Assembly (NCBI GenBank): GCA_002423545.1
Contig: DIWP01000040.1
Coordinates: 1-64,000, forward strand
Direction: 5' to 3'
Length of the DNA stretch: 64,000 nucleotides
DNA from: Thermoleophilia bacterium UBA6103
GTDB taxonomy: Bacteria > Actinomycetota > Thermoleophilia > UBA2241
Under the pieces are notes generated by a model. It was given only the letters and a program-made list of their open reading frames with translations. It searched no databases and had not been told where the DNA came from. Within the stretch, counting starts at the first letter, position 1. The number at the start of each line of letters is the position of its first letter. Position numbers and translations under genes: made by a program. This document shows, one piece after another, positions 43,041-51,506 of the stretch.

Positions 43041-44422
43041 CTGCGACCTCGCCGCCTGCGGCGACCAGGATCGGCATCTCCGCTGGCCGTGCCGTCGCCG
43101 CCCGTGCCGGCTGCCGTGTCGTCGCCGTCGGTGCCCGGTCTCGTCAAGCCGTCGCCGCCCGTGCCCGGTGACGTCGTGCCCGCTTCGGTCGCGTCCTCGG
43201 CCGGCTGCTCGTCGAGCGGGGTCCTGCCGGGCGCATCATCGCCCGCCGTGCCGTCGGCGGACCGTGGGCTCCCGTCGGGCACATCGGCGTCTGCGGAGGC
43301 GTCGCCGCCCGCTGGGGCATCGGTGGCGGCCCGCGTCCGGAAGTGGCGTTGCCCGGCGCGTTTGCGGGCGGCCGCCGCGAGCTGCGTGTGCAGGGCGTCG
43401 AGCGCCTCGCGGTTGCCGTCCTGGCTGTAGCCGGCCAGCGCCGCCTCGTAGTCGGGCAGGCGGGCCAGGAACGTGTGGATGGCGCCGGCGGAGGCGGCCG
43501 GCGCGTACATGCCGTAGCCGAGCTTCTGCACGTAGCGGCCGTTGAGCGTCTGCTCGAACTGCCCGCGGACCGGGATCGAGAGCAGCGGCTTGTGCAGATA
43601 GACACACTCGGAGAGCAGCGTGAACCCGCCGCCGGCGATCACACCGCGGGCGGTGCGCAGGTCTTCCAGGAACTGCGTCTCGCTGAACGGGCGGAACAGC
43701 AGGTGACCGTCGCGGACGTCGTGCTCGATGTCGCGCCGCACGCCGTAGACACGGCTGGCAAGACCGGTGTCCTTGAGCGTCTCCACGAGCGTCTCGCCCC
43801 CTTCGGCTGTCTGATAAACCAGCAGGTGGTCGCCCGGTTCCGGGCGTGCCTCCAGGACCTCGGGGCGCAGCACCGGGGCGACCAGCGTGGTCCGTCGCTT
43901 GCGGACCGGCGGCCGGAAGAAGGTGGGGATGATGTAGTGGAAGGCGCCGACGGCCTTGTACTTGGCCAGCTGTTTGGCGAGCTCGTAGTCGAGGCTGTCC
44001 TGACGGACGATGTCGGCGTCGTGCCGGCAACGGTCGAGCATCATGATGTTGTCGACGGTGATGGCCGGGATGCGGTGGCGACGGGCGAAGAGCAGAGCGA
44101 AAGCCTCGAAGTCACTGACGGCCACGTCCGGCCGCAGCTCCTCGACGATCTGGTAGTAGGCGCGGATCTGCTGGGGCCAGCCGGTGACGGCGCCACGCAG
44201 GTTCTGCACGACCGTCTCCCAGCGGCGCAGAGCGTTGTCCTCGTAGGCGAGCGTGAAGCCGAGGATGCGCTTGACCGTCGGGAAGTGCTGCGCGAGGTAG
44301 TCGCGCGCCCGGCCGGAGGCGATGACGCAGACCTCGTGCTCGCGCACCAGCTCGTCGAGGAACACCCGCGAGCGTGTCGCGTGACCCATCCCTTCACCGC
44401 AGACGCCGTAGAGGATCCGCAC
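43037..44422 (-). CDS. MJ1255/VC2487-type glycosyltransferase
   Basis: GT-B fold glycosyltransferase of 461 residues. It opens ILYGVCGEGMGHATRSRVFLDEL, the family's donor-site GxGxGH region, and has DVAVSDFEAFALLFARR, FIVIPTFFRPP-like stretches, LVYQTAEGGE, and VIAGGGFTLLSECVYLHKPLLSIPVRGQFEQ, the UDP-sugar binding end. The last 90 residues are a low-complexity Gly/Asp/Thr/Arg tail with repeated TGGDG units, absent from most relatives. ATG at 44422, with a -10 TATGAT at 44525-44520. Coupled to the membrane gene. Product: a surface or wall glycan, unspecified. Confidence 0.85.
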   Translation of the reverse strand: MRILYGVCGEGMGHATRSRVFLDELVREHEVCVIASGRARDYLAQHFPTVKRILGFTLAYEDNALRRWETVVQNLRGAVTGWPQQIRAYYQIVEELRPDVAVSDFEAFALLFARRHRIPAITVDNIMMLDRCRHDADIVRQDSLDYELAKQLAKYKAVGAFHYIIPTFFRPPVRKRRTTLVAPVLRPEVLEARPEPGDHLLVYQTAEGGETLVETLKDTGLASRVYGVRRDIEHDVRDGHLLFRPFSETQFLEDLRTARGVIAGGGFTLLSECVYLHKPLLSIPVRGQFEQTLNGRYVQKLGYGMYAPAASAGAIHTFLARLPDYEAALAGYSQDGNREALDALHTQLAAAARKRAGQRHFRTRAATDAPAGGDASADADVPDGSPRSADGTAGDDAPGRTPLDEQPAEDATEAGTTSPGTGGDGLTRPGTDGDDTAAGTGGDGTASGDADPGRRRRRGRR

Positions 44423-44519
44423 CCTCGTCGCTCCCGTATCGTGTGACGCAGCTCCGGGGCGGCCGTGTCCCGTCCCCGACCGTCATCACCGTCCCGACCG
44501 GACGGCATGCTCGCTCCTC

Positions 44520-44525
44520 ATCATA
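44520..44525 (-). promoter_or_regulatory. -10 box TATGAT before glycosyltransferase
   Basis: Minus-strand TATGAT is one base from consensus and stands about 95 nt upstream of the glycosyltransferase ATG at 44422. The -35 is not obvious. The divergent glutamate decarboxylase gene starts at 44674. Confidence 0.45.
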
Positions 44526-44673
44526 CGCGGCGGGGCCGATGCACCGGGAGATCGCCCGTCCGTACCGGTGGCCCGGCCCGCGGCACGATTCAAGGCGACC
44601 GGCGTCGGGTGCCGAAAAGGACCGCAGGAGAGCCTTGAGCCGTGCCGCCGGCGCGGACGTCCGAGGAGGGACC

Positions 44674-46068
44674 ATGGCATTGCACAAGCAGGTCTGCGGA
44701 GAGCGCGCCGAGGAGGTCGTGTCGATCCCCAGCTCCGGTCTCTGGAGCGAGGCGGCCCAGGGCCTGCCGCGCAACCGCCTCGGCGACGTGCCCCTCTCGG
44801 CCGACGAGGCCTACCAGCTCGTGAGCGACCAGCTGATGCTCGACGGCAACGCGCGCCTCAATCTGGCCACCTTCGTGACCACGTGGATGGACCCGCAGGC
44901 CCGGCAGCTTATGGCCGACACCTTTGACAAGAACATGATCGACAAGGACGAGTACCCACAGACGGCGGAGCTGGAGCGCCGTTGCGTCAACATCATCGCC
45001 CATCTGTGGAACGCCCCCGACGCCGGCGATGCCACCGGCTGTTCGACGACCGGCTCCAGTGAGGCCGCCATGCTCGGCGGCATGGCGCTCAAGTGGCGCT
45101 GGCGGGCGCGCCGCCGGGCGGCCGGCAAGCCGGCCGACAAGCCCAACCTGGTCATGGGCATCAACGTCCAGGTCTGCTGGGACAAGTTCTGCCGGTACTG
45201 GGAGGTCGAGCCGCGGCTGGTGCCGATGGCGCCGGGCCGCTATCACCTGACGGCCGACCAGATCGCCGAGTACTGCGACGAGAACACGATCGGCGTGGTC
45301 GCGATCCTGGGCAGCACGTTCGACGGCAGCTACGAGCCGGTGCAGGAGATCTGCGCCGCGCTCGACGACGTGCAGGCGCAGACCGGCCTGGACATCCCGG
45401 TCCACGTCGACGGCGCCTCAGGCGGCTTCATCGCGCCGTTCCTGGACCCGGACCTCGTCTGGGACTTCCGTCTCGACCGGGTGCAGTCGATCAACGCCTC
45501 CGGCCACAAGTTCGGCCTGGTGTACCCCGGCGTCGGCTGGGTGGCCTGGCGCGACGCCGAGGCGCTCCCCGAGGAGCTGGTGTTCAAGGTCAACTACCTC
45601 GGCGGCGAGATGCCGACCTTCGCGCTCAACTTCTCGCGTCCGGGGGCCCAGGTCTGCGCGCAGTACTACATGTTCGTGCGCCTCGGCTTCGAGGGCTACC
45701 GCTGCATCCAGCAGTCGTGTCGCGACATGGCGACGTACCTCTCCGGCCGCATAGCCGCGATGGGGCCGTTCGAACTCATCACCGACGGCGGCGAGCTGCC
45801 GGTCTTCGCCTTCAAGCTCAAGGACGGCGTCGGCGACTACACCGCGTTCGACGTCTCGCTGGGCATCCGCAAGTGGGGCTGGCTGGTGCCCGCCTATACC
45901 TTCCCCAAGGACTGCGAGGACGTCGTGGCGCTGCGGATCGTGGTCCGCAACGGCTTCAGCCGCGACATGGCCGACCTGCTGCTGGCCGACCTGGAGCGGG
46001 CGACGCAGTACCTGACGAAGCTCACGGCGCCGCTGCCCGAGAGAGACGCCGCCTCGTTCGCGCACTAA
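44674..46068 (+). CDS. gadB: Glutamate decarboxylase
   Basis: PLP enzyme converting glutamate to GABA and CO2 while consuming a proton; serves acid resistance or GABA metabolism in the cytosol. Length 464 equals the E. coli enzyme. Conserved blocks: GNARLNLATFVTTWMDPQA, GCSTTGSSEAAMLGGMALKWRWR, VHVDGASGGFIAPF and the PLP lysine Lys279 in SINASGHKFGLVYPGVGW; LNFSRPGAQV and RNGFSRDMAD near the end. ATG at 44674 with CGAGGAGGG 4 nt upstream. No GadC antiporter is adjacent; the nearest transporter is a convergent DHA2 pump. Confidence 0.97.
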   Translation: MALHKQVCGERAEEVVSIPSSGLWSEAAQGLPRNRLGDVPLSADEAYQLVSDQLMLDGNARLNLATFVTTWMDPQARQLMADTFDKNMIDKDEYPQTAELERRCVNIIAHLWNAPDAGDATGCSTTGSSEAAMLGGMALKWRWRARRRAAGKPADKPNLVMGINVQVCWDKFCRYWEVEPRLVPMAPGRYHLTADQIAEYCDENTIGVVAILGSTFDGSYEPVQEICAALDDVQAQTGLDIPVHVDGASGGFIAPFLDPDLVWDFRLDRVQSINASGHKFGLVYPGVGWVAWRDAEALPEELVFKVNYLGGEMPTFALNFSRPGAQVCAQYYMFVRLGFEGYRCIQQSCRDMATYLSGRIAAMGPFELITDGGELPVFAFKLKDGVGDYTAFDVSLGIRKWGWLVPAYTFPKDCEDVVALRIVVRNGFSRDMADLLLADLERATQYLTKLTAPLPERDAASFAH

Positions 46069-46139
46069 GCTTAGGACCTATCCCTCCAGGTCTGCACGCC
46101 CGGATGCGCCCGCGGACACGTCGCGGATGCGGCCCCTCC

Positions 46140-46174
46140 CCGGTTCCCCCGTAGCTCGGCTACGAAGAAACCGG
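46140..46174. terminator. Two-part hairpin between convergent genes
   Basis: Inner stem CGTAGC-TCG-GCTACG (46150-46164) and outer stem CCGGTT/AACCGG (46140-46145 with 46169-46174), separated by a 4x4 internal loop. It follows the gadB stop at 46068 and precedes the end of the exporter at 46345. No U-tract, so terminator function is a guess. The other 240 bp of this gap show nothing else clear. Confidence 0.4.
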
Positions 46175-46344
46175 TCTCGTGACCGCCCCGCTCGGTCCGC
46201 GAACGCCCCGGACGCACATCCCTGTCGGGACAGGTACTCAGGTCGCGCGCTCTCACGAGGATCTCTCCCGGGCCCGGTTCCAGGCACAGCGGGCGGCGCG
46301 GCCGTCGTCGCGGCGCCGCCCGCCGCGCACTCCCGACAGCCGGC

Positions 46345-48171
46345 TCAGGCCGGCGCCGTGGCCGCCCCGGCATCGTCTCCCGGCGGTGAGCCCGCAGGTG
46401 CGACGGGGGCGCCATCGGACTCGCGCCCGTCTGGTCGGTCACCGTCGCCGGCGGCGTCGTCAGCGGCCGGCTCGTGGAGCTGCTGCGTTCGTTCGGCGCC
46501 CGGTGCCACCTTCTTCTCGGCCGGCAGGAAGAAGCTGACGAAGAACCCCAGCAGGCCGAAGACGCCGATGGCGATCATCGCGTGCTGCAGCGCTTCGTCA
46601 CGAGCCTGGCGGTTGATGACGACGATCGCCGCGACTTCCGCCGGCTTGTCACCGCGCTTGCGCACGAACTGGCGTACCTGCGTGTCGCTGAGGGTCTGCG
46701 CGTCCTTGTGGACGGCGGTGATGGCGGCGGGCTTGTGGCTCTTGGGGATGAAGGGGCTGGCCTCGATCCGGTCGCTCAGCCCGGTGATCAGCGAGGCCAT
46801 GAGGACGGCTCCCGCCACGGCGACACCCAGCGAGCCGCCGAGGTTGGAGGCGGCGCGTGAGACGCCGCTGATCTCGCTCTCCTGGTCCTCCGGGACGGCC
46901 GACTGAACGAGGTTCAACAGCGGTGCCATCGAGAGTCCGATGCCGACCCCGATGATCAGGCCGCCGGGGATGAAATGGTAGTAGTGGCTGCCGGAGTGCA
47001 TGGCGAGCGCCTCGATCAGCACGCCGACCGACATCGTGATGAGACCGATCTGGATCATGCTGCGGGCGGAGTGGCGCTGCGCCCAGACCGGGGCCTTGCG
47101 CGCCGTGAGGATCAGGGCCACGGTGAGCGGCAGCATCGTGAGCCCCGTCTCCATCGCGGAGTAGCCGAGGGCGAGCTGCAGGAACACCGGGGTGACGAAC
47201 AGGATGCCGGCCTGCATGAACATCTGCGCGAGGATGGCGATGAGACCGCCGCTCACGGCTCGGTCACGGAACATCGCCAGGCGGATCAGCGGCGCCCCGT
47301 GTGTCGCCTTGTAGCGCTGCCAGAAGCCGAAGGCGACCAGGATGGCGAGGCCGACGAGGATGAAGACGATGGTCGGCGAGACGCCGCCCTCGCGGAAGAC
47401 CGTCGTTCCGCCGATCTCGAGCGGCTCGCGGGCGCGCACCCAGCCGAACGCGCTCGCCTGCAGGATGCCGAGCACGAAGATCGCCAGGCCGAGGGCGGAG
47501 AGCACGGCGCCGATGATGTCGAGCTTGGGCTTCGGCTGCACGTCGGGCGGCTTCGGCATACGGAACTGGAGGATGACCACGACGATGACGATGCAGACCT
47601 CCATGGCGAACGAGATGCGCCACGTGATGTAGGTCGCCAGGAAGCCGCAGAGCAGCGGTCCCATGGCGGCGCCGGCGGCGGCCGTGGCGGCCAGGACGGC
47701 GTAGGCCGAGATGCGCGGCTTGCCGGCCGGGAAGATGACCGCGATGAGGGCGTAGATGGCGGGGATCATGAGCGCCGAGCCGAGGCCTTCCAGCAGCGAC
47801 CAGCCGGCGATCATCACGCCGAGCGCCGGGCTGAGGGCGGTGATGGCGGCGCCGCACCCATAGACGATGATGCCGAGGGTGAACACGCGCTTGCGACCCC
47901 AGATGTCGCCGAGCTTGCCGCCGATGATCATGCAGGCCGCCATCACCAGCGAGTAGAGCGTCAGGGCCGCCTGCACGCCGGTGACGGTGGTGTCCAGCGA
48001 CTTGACCACCGAGGAGACGGCGACGTTCATGGCCGTGGTGTCGTACGCGTTGATGAACTGCGCCATGCACAGTGTCACCAGGGCGATCCTGGCACCCTTG
48101 GGAAGCGCTGTCGCAGATCCGTCTTCGATGGTCGGTGTCGAGGGATCTACAGAAACGGAGGTGGCGCCCAC
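46345..48171 (-). CDS. MFS transporter, DHA2 family (second copy)
   Basis: Drug/metabolite:H+ antiporter of 608 residues, 14 predicted helices. MNVAVSSVVKSL and GGKLGDIWGRKRVFTLGI in the first loop are the DHA2 motifs, and GALSMAPLLNLVQSAVP-like sequence lies before helix 11. The C-terminal tail is acidic and Pro/Ala/Gly-rich. A loop of about 60 residues before the last helix (SDRIEASPFIPKSHKP) is a second DHA2 trait shared with the pump at 3363. Start GTG 48171, with GGGAG 5 nt upstream, is preferred to an upstream ATG. Substrate unknown. Confidence 0.9.
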   Translation of the reverse strand: MGATSVSVDPSTPTIEDGSATALPKGARIALVTLCMAQFINAYDTTAMNVAVSSVVKSLDTTVTGVQAALTLYSLVMAACMIIGGKLGDIWGRKRVFTLGIIVYGCGAAITALSPALGVMIAGWSLLEGLGSALMIPAIYALIAVIFPAGKPRISAYAVLAATAAAGAAMGPLLCGFLATYITWRISFAMEVCIVIVVVILQFRMPKPPDVQPKPKLDIIGAVLSALGLAIFVLGILQASAFGWVRAREPLEIGGTTVFREGGVSPTIVFILVGLAILVAFGFWQRYKATHGAPLIRLAMFRDRAVSGGLIAILAQMFMQAGILFVTPVFLQLALGYSAMETGLTMLPLTVALILTARKAPVWAQRHSARSMIQIGLITMSVGVLIEALAMHSGSHYYHFIPGGLIIGVGIGLSMAPLLNLVQSAVPEDQESEISGVSRAASNLGGSLGVAVAGAVLMASLITGLSDRIEASPFIPKSHKPAAITAVHKDAQTLSDTQVRQFVRKRGDKPAEVAAIVVINRQARDEALQHAMIAIGVFGLLGFFVSFFLPAEKKVAPGAERTQQLHEPAADDAAGDGDRPDGRESDGAPVAPAGSPPGDDAGAATAPA

Positions 48172-48528
48172 CGCGACTCCCTTCCATACAGCGAGGTAGT
48201 ACCCCGCCCTGCCGGCCATGACGTGGAGCGACGAGTCGTCCCGCGCCCCTTGGCGTATCGGCAGCGGCGGCGGCAGTCTTTATTTGGTCGCTGGAAGAAG
48301 ATGGTGCCCGTGCGGGGGGTATCGGCAGGCCGAGATGACGTGACCCGGGTGACAGAAGGGCACGACGGCCGGTCCGGCCGTCGTGCCCTTCTGTCACCGT
48401 TCGATCGCCGAGACGCAGGCGCTCGCGATCGGCTGCGCCGACTCCTCGGCGAGACCACCGACGGCTGTCGCGCGTGGCCGCTCAGACGCGGCCACAGCGC
48501 GCCGCCGTCGCTCAGTGGACGGTGGTGA
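48172..48528. other. Intergenic region, 357 bp
   Basis: Upstream region of the exporter and downstream region of the DUF1269 gene, both on the minus strand. It holds the long hairpin at 48348-48398 and an A/T-richer patch with TTTATTT near 48280. No gene is supported. Confidence 0.5.
48348..48398. terminator. 25-bp perfect inverted repeat (51 nt)
   Basis: Each arm is 25 bp and perfectly complementary (first arm begins GGTGACAGAAGGGCACGA), with one base between the arms. It lies about 130 bp after the DUF1269 stop (minus strand). Neither side has a U-tract. Most likely a strong, U-less terminator for the DUF1269 transcript, though so exact an arm could also bind protein. Confidence 0.65.
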
Positions 48529-49032
48529 TCAGGCGTCTCCGGCGTGCTTCTCGGAGCCGAAGGCCTCCTTGAGGGCCTGCTCCTGCTCGTTGCTGAGGCT
48601 GGTGCGCACCACGCGCGCCTTGCTGCCCTCGACCTCGGCCAGGAACTTGTCCTCGGTCATCTTGCTGATGAGCAGGAACCAGCCGGCCTGACCGGGCTGG
48701 ATGGCGTCGCCCATCTGCGCCAGGACCTGCTTGTCGATGCCGGTCTTGCCGAGCTTGCCGAAGAGGGCGCCCATGCCGGCGCCGATGGCCAGGCCCAGGA
48801 ACGGCACGAAGAACAGGAGACCGAACAGCATGCCCCAGAAGGCGCCGCCCAGCGCACCGTAGCCGACCAGGCCCTTGCCGTGCTTGACATGCGGCTTGCC
48901 GTCGGCGTCGCGGACCACCTCGGCCGCGTCCTCGAGCTGGATGATGAGCTGCTGCTTCATCTGTGCCAGCTTGAGGCCGAAGTCGTCGGCCGCGGCCTCG
49001 TTGTCGAAGCCGAGCACGATCAGTTCGCTCAT
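48529..49032 (-). CDS. DUF1269 membrane-associated protein
   Basis: Protein of 167 residues with the DUF1269 pattern: a ferredoxin-like N-terminal part (ELIVLGFDNEAAADDFGLKLAQM), then the glycine-rich hydrophobic segment AFWGMLFGLLFFVPFLGLAIGAGMGALFG, and ISKMTEDKFLAEVEGS. The function of this family is not established. Start ATG 49032 with AAGGAGGG upstream is excellent. It stands alone, with 154 bp before it, and probably ends at the long hairpin. Confidence 0.9.
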   Translation of the reverse strand: MSELIVLGFDNEAAADDFGLKLAQMKQQLIIQLEDAAEVVRDADGKPHVKHGKGLVGYGALGGAFWGMLFGLLFFVPFLGLAIGAGMGALFGKLGKTGIDKQVLAQMGDAIQPGQAGWFLLISKMTEDKFLAEVEGSKARVVRTSLSNEQEQALKEAFGSEKHAGDA

Positions 49033-49186
49033 AGACCCTCCTTGATAGGTGGAGACCGATGCGTCGCGACCGGTGTGCCGTCACGCGCCGGTAGCGACAC
49101 GATGATGCTACTACTTGTGATGCCTGAGCACTACGTGCCGCGAGCACGGTCGGCCGCGGCTGCCGCGATCGCGGGCTGTGCCCGTG

Positions 49187-50035
49187 TCAGTCGGCAGTGC
49201 CGCCGCGCGGGCGGTACAGCAGCTCGGCGACCCGGTCCGCGGACAACCCGCAGTCGTACGCTGCGCAGGCGGCGACGATCCTGGCGGTCGTGGTAAGCGC
49301 TCGAGCGCCGGCGAAGCGGCGGGCGCTGCTGGTCACGGCCGGCCCGCCGAGCACGACCGTCTGCCCGATGCGCCGCAGGCGCCGTCCGAAGTCGACGTCC
49401 TCCATCACCGGCAGGTCGCGAAAGCCTTCGAGCGCCGTGAAGGCCGCCCGGCGGACGAAGATGGCGCGGTCGCAGGTGAGCGTGTGCGTCAGGCGGCAGA
49501 AGGTGTTCGCGGAGGCGGCCAGCAGCGATGTGCTCAGACGCTCTCCTGCTCCTGCCGTCGCAGCTGCCGAGGCCGGTGCGGTCGCGGCGGTCGCGCGGGT
49601 CGTCGCTGCCCCGGCCTCGCCGGCGGCGGCCGGCCGCAGGTCGGCGATGCCGTCGGAGAGGCGCAGCGAGAAGCATCCGGCGAGCACCCGCGGACGGTCA
49701 TCCAGGAGGCGTCTGATGCGTGCCAGCGCCCCGCCGGGGAGGCGGCTGTCGGCGCAGAGGAAGAGCAGGACGTCGGAGCTGCATGACGCCGCGCCGGCGT
49801 TCATCTGCAGAGCACGCCGGGCGACCGGCAGGGTGACCACGTCGACGCCCATCGCGCGCGTCACAGCGACGGTCTCATCGTCGCTGGCGCCGTCGGCGAC
49901 GATGATGCCGTCGGGATGCTGATCCAGCACCGCCGCCAGGCATGCCGGCAGACGCGCTGCCTCGTTGTGGGCTGGCATGACTACGGCGACGGTGGCCGGC
50001 CGCGGCCGGCCAACGTGTCCCGCGGGCTCCTTCAT
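49187..50035 (-). CDS. Family 2 glycosyltransferase (TIGR04283-like)
   Basis: GT-A glycosyltransferase of 282 residues. The nucleotide-sugar site is VVMPAHNEAARLPACLAAVL, then IVADGASDDET, LQMNAGAASCSSDVLLFLCADSRLP (the DxD region reads ADS) and VMEDVDFGRRLRRIG. This matches the TIGR04283 group, including arsenosugar-linked enzymes. A low-complexity insert of about 35 residues, Ala/Thr-rich, interrupts the middle. ATGA overlap with the SRPBCC gene upstream. The acceptor is unknown. Confidence 0.85.
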   Translation of the reverse strand: MKEPAGHVGRPRPATVAVVMPAHNEAARLPACLAAVLDQHPDGIIVADGASDDETVAVTRAMGVDVVTLPVARRALQMNAGAASCSSDVLLFLCADSRLPGGALARIRRLLDDRPRVLAGCFSLRLSDGIADLRPAAAGEAGAATTRATAATAPASAAATAGAGERLSTSLLAASANTFCRLTHTLTCDRAIFVRRAAFTALEGFRDLPVMEDVDFGRRLRRIGQTVVLGGPAVTSSARRFAGARALTTTARIVAACAAYDCGLSADRVAELLYRPRGGTAD

Positions 50036-50466
50036 GCGCCGCGCATCGGGTCGGCCGGGCGGATCGATCCGGCGTCGGACAGGTCGTGCCGCACCGCTCG
50101 GGGCTCCGTGACGGCGTCCCGACCGACAGGTCCGGCTCGCCGTAGCCGGTCCGAGTTCTCCACGTAGTCCCTGAACCGCAGCAGGTCGAGGCGCAGCCGG
50201 TCGTCGATGGCGGTGCGCAGCCCGTCGCTGCGTCCGTCGCCGTCGGTCGGGCCGCCGTCAACGGGTACCTCGAAGGACACGAGCGTGCGGTCGTCTCCGG
50301 CCGGCTCGAAACGGACCATTCCGGCCGCGACGGCGTCGACACACATGAGCCGATCGCAGGCCAGGCGTCGATCACCGACGAGGACCCATTCCATGAACGA
50401 CTGCCAGGAAGCGCTGACGACGGGGGCGGGAGCGGCCACCTCCAGGGTCTGCACTGTGGTCTTCAT
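50032..50466 (-). CDS. SRPBCC-like (cyclase/START fold) protein
   Basis: Short 144-residue protein. Its pattern resembles the C-terminal half of polyketide-cyclase-like SRPBCC proteins (GMVRFEPAGDDRTLVSFEVPV, then a final helix DDRLRLDLLRFRDYVE). The N-terminal cavity strands seem shortened compared with family norms of about 150. ATG at 50466 with GGAGACGGAG upstream. The stop overlaps the glycosyltransferase start (ATGA). The product may bind a lipid intermediate, but this is inference. Confidence 0.65.
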   Translation of the reverse strand: MKTTVQTLEVAAPAPVVSASWQSFMEWVLVGDRRLACDRLMCVDAVAAGMVRFEPAGDDRTLVSFEVPVDGGPTDGDGRSDGLRTAIDDRLRLDLLRFRDYVENSDRLRRAGPVGRDAVTEPRAVRHDLSDAGSIRPADPMRGA

Positions 50467-50540
50467 CTCCGTCTCCTGTGAGGACGGTGAGCGAACGGTG
50501 TCGAGTGGTGCAATGACTGTACCCACGCAGCGGGCATCGC

Positions 50541-51395
50541 TCACGGCCCGTCAGAGTCTTTGACGCTCTCAGTCCGGTCGTCGGGCGTCGGCGTGTCGGG
50601 CGTCGGCGTGTCGGGCGCTGCCGGCGTTCTCCTCTCGATGTCAAGCAGCGAGCGCGTGAGCACGGCCGCCGTGACGCCGACCACCGAGCCGACGAAGATG
50701 CCGAGCACGATGTCGGCGACGACGACCAAGAGCACATCCTCATGGCCGCCGCTCCGCAGCAGCTCGTCGAGCGTCTCCTCGATCATGGTCGGCACGGTGA
50801 TCAGGACGGCGACGCGCCAGAAACAGCCGCGCACCATCTCAGACGATCGTCGGAGCGCGGTGAGCGGCCCTCGTCGTTCGATCACGACCAGCGGGCCGGC
50901 CAGCGCGAAGAGGGTGACGACGATCAGGCCGGGGATCACCAGCAGGAGCGCGGCCAGCGAGGCGGCGGTCGCGGCCAGCAGGTCGACGACGATCAGGTCG
51001 CGCCACGGCAGCGTGCGTGCCACCTGGGCCGGTGACGGTGGTCGCCGGCCCTCCATGTCGGCGGCCACGAGCTGCTCGATCATGCCGGCGAAGAACGTGA
51101 GTCCCACGAGCGCCGCGCCGACACCCAGGAAGCTTACGCCGAGCACGAGGAAGTACAGCCACGCGGGGACGTCGTCGCCGAGACGGGCGGCCAGAACGGT
51201 CAGGAAGTGGTCGAACACGTCGACCGAGCCGAACACGAGCGTCGACAGAACGGCCAGACGCAGGAAGTGACGCCGATAGGCGCCGGCAGCCTGTCGCAGC
51301 ACTGTCGCCGTGAGCCCCGGCGGCGCCGGGGCCCGCGCCGTGCGTGATCGATGCCGGCGCGCGGCGGTCATGAGAGCATCCCATCCCGACGACAT
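50541..51395 (-). CDS. Membrane protein, five to six helices, unknown function
   Basis: Hypothetical membrane protein of 284 residues. Five to six helices are visible, for example WLYFLVLGVSFLGVGAALV and AASLAALLLVIPGLIVVTLF. The C-terminal tail has a short repeat (PDTPTPDTPTPD) encoded by a 15-bp tandem unit. Composition fits a DUF-like actinobacterial membrane protein, family not recognised. Start at 51395 has no ribosome site; ATG 51371 is the alternative. A divergent membrane protein begins at 51507. Confidence 0.7.
   Translation of the reverse strand: MSSGWDALMTAARRHRSRTARAPAPPGLTATVLRQAAGAYRRHFLRLAVLSTLVFGSVDVFDHFLTVLAARLGDDVPAWLYFLVLGVSFLGVGAALVGLTFFAGMIEQLVAADMEGRRPPSPAQVARTLPWRDLIVVDLLAATAASLAALLLVIPGLIVVTLFALAGPLVVIERRGPLTALRRSSEMVRGCFWRVAVLITVPTMIEETLDELLRSGGHEDVLLVVVADIVLGIFVGSVVGVTAAVLTRSLLDIERRTPAAPDTPTPDTPTPDDRTESVKDSDGP
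50580..50617. repeat. 15-bp tandem repeat in coding sequence
   Basis: GTCGGGCGTCGGCGT is repeated twice plus 8 bases, encoding the TPTPD repeat at the end of the membrane protein on the minus strand. Slippage could vary its length between strains. Confidence 0.8.
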
Positions 51396-51491
51396 GACGC
51401 ACCGCCATCACGACCGAAAGCGCCGCCCGTCACGGCGGCGCCCACCGTGGCCGCGACCGATCGTCTCTTTGCCGCCGGATCGTGCGGGCGA

Positions 51492-51497
51492 TACAGT
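51492..51497 (+). promoter_or_regulatory. -10 box TACAGT of a leaderless start
   Basis: TACAGT ends 9 nt before ATG 51507, and no Shine-Dalgarno follows. A leaderless or very short leader mRNA is likely. Confidence 0.4.
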
Positions 51498-51506
51498 GGC
51501 ACGGCG

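Noticed and set aside
46221..46234. Small hairpin CCTGTC-GG-GACAGG
   Set aside because: The stem is only 6 bp with a 2-base loop; unlikely to matter on its own.
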